Shown here piece by piece: positions 53,877-62,853 of a DNA stretch of 64,000 bases. This stretch comes from Melastoma dodecandrum (lineage: Eukaryota > Streptophyta > Magnoliopsida > Myrtales > Melastomataceae). Below the pieces are notes generated by a model. That model saw nothing but the letters and a program-made list of their open reading frames with translations, had not been told where the DNA came from and did not search any database. The stretch covers positions 1 through 64,000 of the forward strand of contig JARUPY010000414.1 of NCBI GenBank assembly GCA_029817715.1. Direction: 5' to 3'. The translations under genes were made by a program, and so were the position numbers. Numbering within the stretch: the stretch's first letter is position 1; every line of letters starts with the position of its first letter.

Positions 53877-54827
53877 ATGGCTGCAACCCCCTCCGTGGTC
53901 GTCCTGTCGGGCGGCATCTCGCACGAGCGCGACGTCTCCCTCCGGTCCGGCCGCCGGGTGGTCGACGCGCTGCACCGCCTCGGCTGGCAGGTGGAGAGCG
54001 CCGAGCCCGACGCGAAGCTGCTGCCGTACCTGCTCGAGCACCGGCCCGACATCGTGTGGCCGGCCCTGCACGGGGCGAGCGGCGAGGACGGCTCGCTGCG
54101 GGCGATCCTCGACATCTCGGGGCTGCCGTACATCGGCAGCCGCGGACCCGCCGCACGGCTGGCGTGGGACAAGCCGACCGCGAAGCGGATCGTGTCCACC
54201 GCCGGTGCCAGCACCCCCGCGTCCGTGACGCTGACGCGCGAGGTGTTCCGGGAGATCGGCGCGCGCAGCGCGATCGACGCGATCCTGGGGTCGATGACGG
54301 AGGGGCTCGTCGTGAAGCCGGCCCGCGGCGGATCGGCGCAGGGCGTGACCGTCGTGGAGACCGCGGACCAGCTGCCGCGGGCGCTGATGGACGCCTTCAC
54401 GTACGCGGACGAGGCGCTCATCGAGCAGCGGATCCTCGGCACCGAGATCGCCGTCGGCGTGCTCGACACGGACAACGGCGCGGAGGCGCTGCCCGCGGTC
54501 GAGATCGTGCCGCGGAGCGGCTTCTACGGCTTCGAGGAGCGCTACACGGCCGGCGCGACGCGTTTCTACACGCCCGCCAGGGTCGACCCGGCCGCCGCCG
54601 CGGCAGCCGGGGAGCTGGCGGTGCTCGCCCATCGGGCCATGGGCCTCCGCCACCTCTCGCGGACCGACGTCATCGTCGACGCGAACGGTGTGCCGTGGTT
54701 CCTCGAGACGAACGTGATGCCCGGCCTGACCGAGACCAGCCTGCTGCCGCAGGCGCTGCTGTCGACCGGCCAGGACCTGTCCCACGCGTACGCGGCGATC
54801 ACGGAGCGGGCCCTCCGCGACGTCTGA
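53877..54827 (+). CDS. D-alanine-D-alanine ligase family ATP-grasp enzyme
   Basis: Makes a peptide bond between amino acids with ATP, in peptidoglycan or related synthesis. The 316 residues read VVVLSGGISHERDVSLRSGR, the N-terminal Ddl signature, then WPALHGASGEDGSLRAILDI and GLVVKPARGGSAQGVTVVET. The metal site region reads FLETNVMPGLTETSLLPQAL. It follows the aminotransferase after 34 bp, so it is likely in one operon. It may be a second Ddl-like ligase with a different substrate rather than the housekeeping Ddl, which is usually elsewhere in actinobacteria. Confidence 0.85.
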   Translation: MAATPSVVVLSGGISHERDVSLRSGRRVVDALHRLGWQVESAEPDAKLLPYLLEHRPDIVWPALHGASGEDGSLRAILDISGLPYIGSRGPAARLAWDKPTAKRIVSTAGASTPASVTLTREVFREIGARSAIDAILGSMTEGLVVKPARGGSAQGVTVVETADQLPRALMDAFTYADEALIEQRILGTEIAVGVLDTDNGAEALPAVEIVPRSGFYGFEERYTAGATRFYTPARVDPAAAAAAGELAVLAHRAMGLRHLSRTDVIVDANGVPWFLETNVMPGLTETSLLPQALLSTGQDLSHAYAAITERALRDV

Positions 54828-54830
54828 CCG

Positions 54831-54883
54831 CCTGCACTCTCCGTTTTGTAGGACGCGGAGTCCTACAAAACGGAGAGTGCAGG
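54831..54883. repeat. intergenic palindrome, family A, 24-bp perfect arms
   Basis: Left arm CCTGCACTCTCCGTTTTGTA plus GGAC (54831-54854) and its exact complement (54860-54883) enclose GCGGA. It lies between the convergent stops of the ATP-grasp gene (54827) and comB (54886), so it can serve as a two-way terminator. Homologous in part to 16808-16848, where the core is inverted. Confidence 0.95.
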
Positions 54884-54885
54884 GG

Positions 54886-55608
54886 TCAGCCCGCGGTCGT
54901 GAAGATGCCGTCGACGAGGACCGGGACGGCGGTGCTCGAATCGAGCTCGCGCGCGATCGCCACGTCCTCCTCGAACCCGCCGTCGATCAGCTCGCGACCG
55001 CTGGTCAGCTCCGCGAGGGGGAGGTCGCGGTGCTGCGCCGCGCGGCAGGCCTCGATCGCGGCGACCACCTCGAGCGAGGCGACGTGCTCGAAGCCGAGGG
55101 CCGCGAGGATCGCGCCCGCACCCCACACGCCCTCCCAGGCCGGACGCAACGAATCGTCGCTCCAGCGCTCACCCGCGGCCACCACGGCCACCACGGAGGT
55201 GTCCGAACGCTCGAGACGCGTCGCACAGACACGAGCGACGGCCGATGCGTTGCGGAGACATCCCGCCACGACCGTGCCCTGATGCGCCAGCGCGGCGCTC
55301 ACCGCCGCGCCGTTCGGTGACGGGAGCACGAGCCGCCGCACGCCCTCCGACCGGCGGATCGACGCCGGGGAGAGGCTCGCCCCAGCCGCGTCACGAGGTC
55401 CCGCGAGCACGGCGTCGTGGCGGGCGGCGCCGGCCCCGATCCGCTCGACATCGGCAGCCATCGGGATCACGTCGATCCCGCGGTCGACGGCGACGGTCAC
55501 GCTCGTCGAGAACGAGAGGACGTCGACGACCACGACGAGGACGTCGTCGCCCCGGGCGATCGACCTGCCGCCGGCGAGACCCTGCTCGAACCGGATCCGC
55601 GCGTCCAC
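54886..55608 (-). CDS. comB: 2-phosphosulfolactate phosphatase family protein
   Basis: ComB hydrolyses 2-phosphosulfolactate to sulfolactate in coenzyme M pathways, and homologues are common in actinobacteria where the role is not proven. The 240 residues read VLVVVVDVLSFSTSVTVAVD (ComB signature with DVLxxxT), RRLVLPSPNGAAVSAALAHQ (SPNG), TVVAGCLRNASAVARVC and AAGERWSDDSLRPAWEGVWG. Intact, ending just after a palindrome. Confidence 0.85.
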   Translation of the reverse strand: MDARIRFEQGLAGGRSIARGDDVLVVVVDVLSFSTSVTVAVDRGIDVIPMAADVERIGAGAARHDAVLAGPRDAAGASLSPASIRRSEGVRRLVLPSPNGAAVSAALAHQGTVVAGCLRNASAVARVCATRLERSDTSVVAVVAAGERWSDDSLRPAWEGVWGAGAILAALGFEHVASLEVVAAIEACRAAQHRDLPLAELTSGRELIDGGFEEDVAIARELDSSTAVPVLVDGIFTTAG

Positions 55609-55629
55609 GGTCCCGACCCCGGGTTCAGG

Positions 55630-56663
55630 TCATCGGCGGCGGAGCGCCGCCGTGCGCTGGGCGAGCATGCGCTCGCGCGCCTCGCCCTCCTCCCACCGGT
55701 CCTCGCCGATGTCCTCGAGGATGCGGTTGAGGTCCGCGACGGAGCCGAAGTCGATCACGATGCGGCCGCTCTTGGCGTTCAGGTCCACCCGCACGCGGGT
55801 GTCGAACCGCGAGCCGAGCCGCTCCGCGATGTGATCGAGGGCCTCGTTCCGCCGCCCGGTCGCCTTCTTCGGCTTCGTCGGGCCGGCCATCCGGATCGCG
55901 GCGGCCTCCGCCTGCCGGACGTTGAGGTCCTCCGCGACGATCTTGTCCGTCAGCTGGTCCATCAGCTCCGGGTCCACCACCGACAGCACGGCCCTCGCAT
56001 GGCCCTGGGTGATGACGCCGGCGGCGACCTTGCGCTGGATGTGCTCGGGCAGGCGCAGCAGGCGGATCGTGTTTCGTGATCGTGGTGCGGTTGCGCCCGA
56101 TCCGCAGCCCCAGCTCCTCGTGGGTGATGTTGAAGTCGTCGATCAGCTGCTGGTACGCGCTCGCCTCCTCCAACGGGTTGAGCTGGGAGCGGTGCAGGTT
56201 CTCGAGCAGCGCCTCCTGCAGCATCTGGTCGTCGGCGGTCTCCTTGACCACCGCGGGCACGAAGCGGAGGCCCGCGGCCTTCGCGGCGCGGAGCCGCCGC
56301 TCGCCCATGACGAGCTCGAACTTCGCGCCCTCGCCGTCGGGCAGCGGGCGGACCACGATGGGCTGGAGCACGCCGTTCTCACGGACGGACTCGACCATCT
56401 CGGCCATCGCCTCGGCGTCGAACTCGCGGCGGGGCTGCTGCGGGTTCGGGCGGATGTCGTCCGGGGCGAGGGCGACCAGTCCGAAGGCCCGGTACGGGCT
56501 GCAGGTCGTCCGCGGGCTCGACGGCGCGGCCGAAGTAGACGTCGGAGGGCCGCGTCTGGTCGAGCGGCCGGTCGTCGTCCGGCATCAGCAGCGCGCCGAT
56601 GCCGCGGCCGAGCCGCTGCGGGCGGGCCGGGGTGGCACCGACGGAGGTCCTGGCGTTGCTCAT
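55630..56663 (-). CDS. parB: chromosome-partitioning protein ParB, two one-base frameshifts
   Basis: CTP-dependent DNA clamp that loads at parS sites near the origin. The ATG at 56661-56663 overlaps the parA stop: [20 protein letters not shown] and [10 protein letters not shown]. One frame change near 56490 leads into [20 protein letters not shown] and [20 protein letters not shown], the CTP-binding GERRLRA box. [20 protein letters not shown] and the helix-turn-helix [11 protein letters not shown] follow. A second insertion near 56073 precedes [16 protein letters not shown]. The C-terminal dimer domain ends [11 protein letters not shown]. Corrected length 343 residues. I saw no perfect GTTTCACGTGAAAC in the window. 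Confidence 0.93.
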
Positions 56664-57574
56664 TCGGCCGCTCCTCGTCGCGCGATCTCGCCGGCGGCCT
56701 CGAGGTACGACAGCGCGCCGGGGGAGTTCGGGTCGTACGTGATGACGCTCTGCCCATGGCTGGGCGCCTCGGAGATGCGCACCGCCCGGGGGATCACGCT
56801 GGACAGCACCTGCTGCGGGAAGTGCGTGCGCACGTCGTCCGCGACGTCGTTCGCGAGCCGCGTGCGCGCGTCGAACATGGTGAGCAGGATCGTCGACACC
56901 CGCAGCTGCGGGTTCAGGTGCTTCTCGATCAGGTCGACGTTGCGCAGCAGCTGCGACAGCCCCTCCAGCGCATAGTACTCGCACTGGATCGGGATCAGCA
57001 CCTCCGTCGCCGCGACGAAGGCGTTGATCGTCAGCAGGCCGATCGACGGCGGGCAGTCGATGAAGACGTAGTCGAAGCGCTCCTCCGCGGACTGGAGGTA
57101 CGCGTTCAGCGCGGTGCGGAGGCGCTGCTCCCGCGCGACGAGCGAGACCAGCTCGATCTCCGCACCCGCGAGGTCGATGGTCGCCGGGGCGCACCAGAGC
57201 GTGTCGAACTCGGGGCTCTTCTGCACGACGTCCGACAGCGGCGCGTCGCCGACGATGACGTCGTAGACGCTGATCGTGTCGTGCCGGTGCTCGACGCCGA
57301 GCGCGGTGGAAGCGTTGCCCTGGGGGTCGAGATCGATCGCGAGCACCCGCATGCCCGACTTCGCGAGCGCGGCGGCCAGGTTCACGGTCGTCGTGGTCTT
57401 GCCCACGCCGCCCTTCTGGTTCGCGACGGTGAACACGCGCGTGGTGGTGGGCCGCGGCAGCGCGCTGCCCTTCAGGCGGGCGCGGCGCGCGGTGAGGTCG
57501 GCGAGCTCCCGGGCCAGGGGCGTCGACTCGTCGAACCCCGACCCTCGCGAGTCGAGCGCTGAGCTGGGTGTCAC
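56660..57574 (-). CDS. parA: chromosome-partitioning ATPase ParA
   Basis: Deviant Walker ATPase that moves ParB-bound origins. It reads VFTVANQKGGVGKTTTTVNL (deviant Walker A), VLAIDLDPQGNASTALGVEH and YVFIDCPPSIGLLTINAFVA. ILLTMFDARTRLANDVADDV and RAVRISEAPSHGQSVITYDP follow. The N-terminal 45 residues are an extra basic region that could bind DNA. The start GTG is at 57572-57574. Length 304 residues. Confidence 0.96.
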   Translation of the reverse strand: MTPSSALDSRGSGFDESTPLARELADLTARRARLKGSALPRPTTTRVFTVANQKGGVGKTTTTVNLAAALAKSGMRVLAIDLDPQGNASTALGVEHRHDTISVYDVIVGDAPLSDVVQKSPEFDTLWCAPATIDLAGAEIELVSLVAREQRLRTALNAYLQSAEERFDYVFIDCPPSIGLLTINAFVAATEVLIPIQCEYYALEGLSQLLRNVDLIEKHLNPQLRVSTILLTMFDARTRLANDVADDVRTHFPQQVLSSVIPRAVRISEAPSHGQSVITYDPNSPGALSYLEAAGEIARRGAAE

Positions 57575-57616
57575 ATCGATCCTCGGGTGTCGAAACGACT
57601 GACCCCCGAACAGGGG

Positions 57617-58258
57617 TCAAACCGGCAGAGTAGCCACCAGGACGCGCGTTTCCAGGGACGCCATGCCGCGTCCCGCGATCTCCACATGGACATCGGCGAG
57701 CCGGAGGCGCCGGATCACCTTGTCCGCCTTCGCGATCTCGGCCTCGACCGACGCGCCCTTCAGCAGCGCGAGGCGCCCGCCCGGCTTCGCGCGCGGCGCG
57801 GTGATCGGCAGCAGCCCGGTCAGCGCGCCGACCGCCCGGGCGGTCACGCCGTCGAACCGGCCGGGCGCCGCGTCCTCCGCCCGGGCGCGCTCGACGACGA
57901 TGTTCGGGAGGCCGAGCCGCGCCGACTCCTCCTCGAGCCAAGCGACGCGGCGCTCCATCGGCTCGATCAGGGTGACCTGCAGATCGGGGCGGGCGGCCGC
58001 GAGCACGAGGCCGGGCAGCCCGGCGCCGCTGCCGACGTCCGCGACGCTCGACCCCTCCGGGACGAACGGTGCGAGCAGACCGCTGTTCAGCACGTGCCGG
58101 GTCCACAGTCGCGGCGGTTCAAGCGGCCCGATCAGCCCGAGGACGATGCCGTGCTCGGCCAGGTCGGCGGCGTAGCGGCGGACGACGGGCAGGCGGTCGC
58201 CGAAGACGGCGACCGCCTCCTCCGGTTCCCGCTCGACCTCGGCGGTCGAGGAGGTCAC
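57617..58258 (-). CDS. rsmG: 16S rRNA (guanine-N7) methyltransferase RsmG
   Basis: Methylates G527 of 16S rRNA using S-adenosylmethionine. The 213 residues read VLGLIGPLEPPRLWTRHVLN, SSVADVGSGAGLPGLVLAAA (SAM site) and VTLIEPMERRVAWLEEESAR. VTARAVGALTGLLPITAPRA follows. The ATG overlaps the jag stop by four bases. Confidence 0.95.
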   Translation of the reverse strand: MTSSTAEVEREPEEAVAVFGDRLPVVRRYAADLAEHGIVLGLIGPLEPPRLWTRHVLNSGLLAPFVPEGSSVADVGSGAGLPGLVLAAARPDLQVTLIEPMERRVAWLEEESARLGLPNIVVERARAEDAAPGRFDGVTARAVGALTGLLPITAPRAKPGGRLALLKGASVEAEIAKADKVIRRLRLADVHVEIAGRGMASLETRVLVATLPV

Positions 58259-58791
58259 GCCGGCGTCAGCACGATGTGCCGGTCGCCGCCCTCGCCCTCG
58301 GAGTGGGACTGCAGCCCGCGCTCGGAGGCGAGGTCGTGCACCAGCTTCCGCTCGTACGACGACATGGGCGCGAGCGGGACGCCGGCCGCACCGTCGGAGA
58401 TCGCCGCGACGGCCGAGTCCACGAGCGACGCCAGCTCGCGGGACCGCTGGTCCCGGCTGCCGCCGATGTCGAGCGTGAGCCGCGCGAACCCGCCCGTGCG
58501 GGTCTGCACCGCGAGGCGAGTCAGCTCCTGGAGCGCGCCGACCGTCGCGGGGCCGGACAGCAGCCGGAGGTCGCCGCCCGTCACCTTCACCGTGGTGCGA
58601 CCGCCCTCGTCCTCGATCTCGATGTCGCCGTCGAGGTCGCAGATGTCGAGCAGCTCCTCGATGTAGTCGGCCGCGATGTCACCGACGTCCTCCGAGCCGG
58701 CCTCGTCGAGCGCCTCCTGGAGGCCTGCGACGTCGTCTTCGATCGGCGAGATGTCCCCGTCCGCGCCGTACTGAGGCTCTCGAAGTGTCAT
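58255..58791 (-). CDS. jag: Jag/KhpB-type RNA-binding protein
   Basis: Single-stranded nucleic-acid-binding protein with KH and R3H domains, next to yidC. The 178 residues start with an acidic region, then the KH part DICDLDGDIEIEDEGGRTTV and LLSGPATVGALQELTRLAVQ. The R3H part reads LDIGGSRDQRSRELASLVDS and MSSYERKLVHDLASERGLQS. The N-terminal Jag_N domain is absent, as in other actinobacteria. The ATG overlaps the yidC stop. Confidence 0.92.
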   Translation of the reverse strand: MTLREPQYGADGDISPIEDDVAGLQEALDEAGSEDVGDIAADYIEELLDICDLDGDIEIEDEGGRTTVKVTGGDLRLLSGPATVGALQELTRLAVQTRTGGFARLTLDIGGSRDQRSRELASLVDSAVAAISDGAAGVPLAPMSSYERKLVHDLASERGLQSHSEGEGGDRHIVLTPA

Positions 58792-59768
58792 GCCCGTCGT
58801 TCTCCTGTGCGCTTCGAGCGCGCCCGGCCGACCGGCTGGTTGCGCTGCGTGTTGACCTTCGGCTGCGGGAGCGTCAGCTCCGGAGCCGCGTCCGGCTCAC
58901 CGGAGCGGAGCCGCTTCCGCTCCGCCTTCTTCGCGAGCCGAGCCTCCCGCGCCTTCGCGGCCTCGCTGCCGGGCGTGGGGGAGTTGCGGATCACGATGAA
59001 CTGCTGACCCATCGTCCACAGGTTCGAGAAGACCCAGTAGAACATCACGCCGAGCGGGAACGCGATGCCCGAGAAGATGAAGACCAGCGGCAGGACGTAG
59101 AGCAGCATGCGCTGCTGCCGGTACATCGGGCTCGCCTTCGTCTCCTCCGAGACGTTCTTCGACATGATCTGCAGCTGCGTGTAGAACTGCGTCGCCGTCA
59201 TGAGCACCACCATGACGATGCCGATGACCGTGACGAGCGCGTCGCCGCCGTTCGCCGTGATCGTCGCGTGCAGGGATGCGCCGAAGAGCTTCGAGCTGCC
59301 GAACGATCCTGCGAGATCGGGGGTGAGCAGGCCGACGCCGCCGGCCTTCGGGTTCCGCTGGGCCCCCTCGAGCACCTGGAACAGGCTGAAGAAGATCGGC
59401 ATCTGCGCGACGAGCGGGAGGCAGGAGGAGAACGGGCTCGTGCCGTGGTGGCGGTAGAGCTCCATCGTCTCCCGGCTCATCGCCTCGCGGGAGAACTGGT
59501 CGCGCTTGCCCTTGTACTTCTCCTGGATCTTCTTCAGCTGCGGCGCCAGCTCGAGCATCTTGCGCTGGCTCTTGATCTGCCGCACGAAGAGCGGGATGAG
59601 GGCGGAGCGCACGACGATGACGAGGCCGAGGATCGAGAGGATCCAGGTGAGGCCGTCGTCCGCGTTGAATCCGATCGAGGACCAGAACGCGTGGAAGCCG
59701 ACGAGGATGGCCTCGATCACCCATTTGAACGGCCAGAGGACGTACCCGAAGATCGCAAAAAGGTCCAT
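58788..59768 (-). CDS. yidC: membrane protein insertase YidC
   Basis: Inserts proteins into the inner membrane. The 326 residues start MDLFAIFGYVLWPFKWVIEA, then ILGLVIVVRSALIPLFVRQI with the conserved groove arginine. QKMLELAPQLKKIQEKYKGK-like sequence, LPLVAQMPIFFSLFQVLEGA and FPLGVMFYWVFSNLWTMGQQ follow. A basic C-terminal tail follows the last helix. No large periplasmic domain, as in Gram-positives. Confidence 0.95.
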   Translation of the reverse strand: MDLFAIFGYVLWPFKWVIEAILVGFHAFWSSIGFNADDGLTWILSILGLVIVVRSALIPLFVRQIKSQRKMLELAPQLKKIQEKYKGKRDQFSREAMSRETMELYRHHGTSPFSSCLPLVAQMPIFFSLFQVLEGAQRNPKAGGVGLLTPDLAGSFGSSKLFGASLHATITANGGDALVTVIGIVMVVLMTATQFYTQLQIMSKNVSEETKASPMYRQQRMLLYVLPLVFIFSGIAFPLGVMFYWVFSNLWTMGQQFIVIRNSPTPGSEAAKAREARLAKKAERKRLRSGEPDAAPELTLPQPKVNTQRNQPVGRARSKRTGERRA

Positions 59769-59772
59769 CGGT

Positions 59773-60072
59773 TCAGCCTCCGGGCTGCTCTGCCGGCCGA
59801 ACGAAGCCGTGCGTGGTGATGCGGTACGAGGGGCGGAGTCTCACGGGCGGGTCGTCGACCCCTCCACGCGACCAGGGATTGCAGCGGAGCACCCGCCAGA
59901 CCGCCTGAGCGGTGCCGACGACGACCCCCGACTGCTGCACGGCCTCGAGGGCGTAGCGGGAGCAGGAGGGATGGTACCTGCAGACGTCGCCGTAGAGCGG
60001 CGAGACCACGGCGCGGTACGCCTTCAGCAGGGCGATCTCGGCGTTCCGCGGTGCGAGGAGCAGGACGTTCAT
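59773..60072 (-). CDS. yidD: membrane protein insertion efficiency factor YidD
   Basis: Small membrane-associated protein. The 99 residues read LKAYRAVVSPLYGDVCRYHP and SCSRYALEAVQQSGVVVGTA, with the CRYHPSCSRYA signature, and CNPWSRGGVDDPP. Its ATG overlaps the rnpA stop and it ends four bases before yidC starts. Confidence 0.95.
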   Translation of the reverse strand: MNVLLLAPRNAEIALLKAYRAVVSPLYGDVCRYHPSCSRYALEAVQQSGVVVGTAQAVWRVLRCNPWSRGGVDDPPVRLRPSYRITTHGFVRPAEQPGG

Positions 60073-60407
60073 GCCTTCTCCTGCAGCGACCCGACGAGCC
60101 GCCGGACCTCCGCGTCGATCGTCGAGAAGTCCGCGGTCGCCGCGGACGGCAGCGCGCGCAGCACGACGTCCAGGCCGCGCACGTCCTGGGCGAGCGACCA
60201 GCCGACCGCCTTGATCCGCCGGCGGACGCGGTTACGGGCCACGGCCTTGCCCACGTTCCGCGCGACGATGACGCCCATGCGCATCGGCGCGTCGGGCGTC
60301 GAGCGGTGACCGTACGCGAGCGTCACCGCGCCGCGGGCCTTGCGGCCGGAGCGGACGAGGCGGCGGTAGTCCGTCGCCGCGACGATGCGGTTCGCCTTCG
60401 CGAGCAC
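60069..60407 (-). CDS. rnpA: ribonuclease P protein component
   Basis: Protein subunit that helps the RNase P RNA cleave pre-tRNA leaders. The 112 residues begin MLAKANRIVAATDYRRLVRS and carry the RNR motif VGKAVARNRVRRRIKAVGWS. It starts 20 bases after the rpmH stop. Confidence 0.95.
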   Translation of the reverse strand: MLAKANRIVAATDYRRLVRSGRKARGAVTLAYGHRSTPDAPMRMGVIVARNVGKAVARNRVRRRIKAVGWSLAQDVRGLDVVLRALPSAATADFSTIDAEVRRLVGSLQEKA

Positions 60408-60427
60408 GGGTGCGGAGGGACGAGCCC

Positions 60428-60565
60428 CTACGCCGAGAGCTCGGTACGGCCCTTGGCGCGGCGCGCGGAGAGGATGGCGCGGCCGGCGCGGGTGCGCATG
60501 CGCAGGCGGAAGCCGTGCACCTTGGCGCGGCGGCGGTTGTTCGGCTGGAACGTGCGCTTCGTCAC
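60428..60565 (-). CDS. rpmH: 50S ribosomal protein L34
   Basis: Forty-five residues from a GTG at 60563-60565: [20 protein letters not shown], then [20 protein letters not shown] and TELSA. The stop TAG is at 60428-60430 (CTA on the plus strand). First gene of the minus-strand run from the origin and divergent from dnaA. Confidence 0.96.
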   Translation of the reverse strand: MTKRTFQPNNRRRAKVHGFRLRMRTRAGRAILSARRAKGRTELSA

Positions 60566-60957
60566 TGCGGTCACCTCATGGGTCGGATGCGCCGCGGATC
60601 CTCGGGTCAGACCAGAGGGATGGGCGCGAAGTCGTGGGGCGCGAGAAAGACAACCGCGCCGCGGAACCGAAGCAGACTACACCACCCGCCTCCCACCCCT
60701 CGGACGAGGGGCGAATTCCACAGGTGTGATTCGTCGTTGTCCCCAGGTCTGGGCGCGATCTTCCGGGGCCGTGCTCGGCGTTTCTCCACACATCGGGAGT
60801 GCGCCTGTGGAGACTTGCTCGGACAAACAGACGGGCGTTACGGTTGGCCCTCGTCGCTCCCGGCACCCGACGGAGCGCAGGTCTCTCGCAGGCGCTGCAA
60901 CACGCCTGTCCGTGTACATCGACGCGCCGAAAAGCATGCAGGGAGGGAGATCAGCCG
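60566..60957. promoter_or_regulatory. rpmH-dnaA divergent promoter region with DnaA-box-like sites
   Basis: No gene is supported in these 392 bases. TTCTCCACA at 60782-60790 matches TTNTCCACA, and TTGTCCCCA at 60737-60745 is one base off TTGTCCACA. TGTGGAGAC at about 60808 is a weaker site on the other strand. Such sites fit DnaA autoregulation. The dnaA ribosome site GGGAGGGAG lies just before the ATG at 60958. Confidence 0.65.
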
Positions 60958-62379
60958 ATGACCGATGTCGCCGCGGACGCATGGACGCGCATCCGCGCCG
61001 CCCTGGCGGGCGACTCCCGGGTCGGTCCTCAGCTGCACGGCTTCATCAGCCTCGTCGAGCCCAAGGGCGTGATGGCCGGGGTGCTGTACCTCGAGGTGCC
61101 GAACGACTTCTCCCGCTCGATGCTCGAGCAGCGCGGCCGCCTCCCGCTCGCGGACGCGATCGGCGGACTCGGGGACGAGCTCGAGATCCACACCTTCGCC
61201 GTCACGGTCAACCCGGACATCGTGCCGGAGTACGAGAGCGCCCCGCCGCCCGCACCCGCTCCGGTCGCCGCGCCCGCCCGCGTCGCGCCGGTCGCCGCGG
61301 AGGCCGCTCCGGAGGCGCCCGTCGTCGCCCCCGGCACCGAGTCGCGCCTGAACGAGCGGTACACGTTCGAGACGTTCGTCATCGGCTCGTCGAACCGGTT
61401 CGCGCACGCGGCGGCGTTCGCGGTCGCCGAGTCGCCGGCGAAGGCCTACAACCCGCTCTTCATCTACGGCGGGTCCGGCCTCGGCAAGACGCACCTCCTC
61501 CACTCCATCGGTCACTACTCGATGGGCCTCTACCCGGGGATCCGGGTGCGGTACGTGTCGAGCGAGGAGTTCACGAACGACTTCATCAACTCGATCGCGA
61601 CGAACCGGACGCAGGGGTTCCAGGCGCGCTACCGCGACGTCGACATCCTCCTGATCGACGACATCCAGTTCCTCTCGGGCAAGGACTCCACGCAGGAGGC
61701 CTTCTTCCACACCTTCAACGCGCTGCACAACGCGAGCAAGCAGGTCGTCATCACGTCGGACCTCGCGCCGCGGCAGCTGACGGGCTTCGAGGACCGGATG
61801 CGGTCGCGGTTCGAGCAGGGGCTCATCACCGACGTGCAGACGCCGGACCTGGAGACCCGGATCGCGATCCTCCGCAAGCGCGCGCAGAACGACCAGCTGC
61901 AGGTGCCCGACGACATCCTCGAGTTCATGGCCTCGAAGGTCTCGAGCAACATCCGCGAGCTCGAGGGCACGCTCATCCGGGTGACCGCGTTCGCGAGCCT
62001 CACCCGCGCCCCCGTCGACATGGCCCTGGTGCAGACCGTGCTGAAGGACCTCATCACCCTCGACGAGGACAACATCATCGCGCCGGGCGACATCATCGAG
62101 GCGGTCGCGAGCTACTTCAAGCTGTCGACGGACGACCTGTTCGGCTCGAGCCGGTCGCAGCAGATCGCGTCCGCCCGCCAGATCGCGATGTACCTGTGCC
62201 GCGAGCTCACGAGCCTGTCGCTGCCGAAGATCGGCCAGCTGTTCGGCGGCCGGGACCACACCACGGTGATGTACGCGAACAAGAAGATCAGCGAGCTCAT
62301 GAAGGAGCGCCGCTCGATCTACAACCAGGTGACGGAGCTCACGAGCCGCATCAAGCAGGAGCAGCGCTTCCGGAGGTGA
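60958..62379 (+). CDS. dnaA: chromosomal replication initiator DnaA
   Basis: Binds DnaA boxes and opens the origin. The 473 residues have an N-terminal domain (residues 1-85) and an alanine/proline linker ([20 protein letters not shown]). The AAA+ domain carries Walker [41 protein letters not shown] and the arginine finger region [20 protein letters not shown]. The C-terminal DNA-binding signature is [20 protein letters not shown]. Intact. Confidence 0.98.
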   Translation: MTDVAADAWTRIRAALAGDSRVGPQLHGFISLVEPKGVMAGVLYLEVPNDFSRSMLEQRGRLPLADAIGGLGDELEIHTFAVTVNPDIVPEYESAPPPAPAPVAAPARVAPVAAEAAPEAPVVAPGTESRLNERYTFETFVIGSSNRFAHAAAFAVAESPAKAYNPLFIYGGSGLGKTHLLHSIGHYSMGLYPGIRVRYVSSEEFTNDFINSIATNRTQGFQARYRDVDILLIDDIQFLSGKDSTQEAFFHTFNALHNASKQVVITSDLAPRQLTGFEDRMRSRFEQGLITDVQTPDLETRIAILRKRAQNDQLQVPDDILEFMASKVSSNIRELEGTLIRVTAFASLTRAPVDMALVQTVLKDLITLDEDNIIAPGDIIEAVASYFKLSTDDLFGSSRSQQIASARQIAMYLCRELTSLSLPKIGQLFGGRDHTTVMYANKKISELMKERRSIYNQVTELTSRIKQEQRFRR

Positions 62380-62853
62380 CCCTCTCCGCATGACGGATCG
62401 AGATGGCGCATCGGCCGCGGATCAGGGAGTTCTCCGTGGATGGAGGAGGAATCCACCCCCATGTGAGGGATCTGTGGATAACTCCGGGCGGGTCCCCCGT
62501 CCTGGGCCCCCTCCCCCTGGGGCGATGTGGAGTCGGTCCCGACACGTCAACATGGAGCCACGAAGGAGTGCGCCGTCCGTCCGCACGCTTTCGACATCTG
62601 ACAGGGCTGTAGTTCCCGCTCGCCAGGCCGGTCCACACGAGTTATCCACAGTGTGCACACCTGTTAAGAGTGTGATTGTCCTTCTCTCTCCCTTCCTTCT
62701 TCCGCTCGATCCCGCGCTGTGGACACCGCCCCCCGTCCAGGGGACCGCGGCGATGAGCCGCCACCGGGGCACCCGCTAGCATGCTCAGCGACTTGATCGA
62801 AGGAGCGGCCCGGCACGACCCCCGGCTCCACCAGGACGAGAGGGAGTGCGACG
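62380..62853. other. oriC: origin of replication (oriC), dnaA-dnaN intergenic region
   Basis: These 474 bases hold no gene. DnaA-box matches are TGTGGATAA (62473-62481), TTATCCACA (62642-62650) and TGTGGACAC (62718-62726). Weaker sites lie at about 62434 (GTGGATG), 62522 (TGTGGAG) and 62631 (GTCCACACG). The stretch 62665-62705 (TAAGAGTGTGATTG and a CTTCTCTC-type pyrimidine tract) is the AT-richer part and may be the unwinding element. Position and boxes match actinobacterial origins. Confidence 0.88.
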
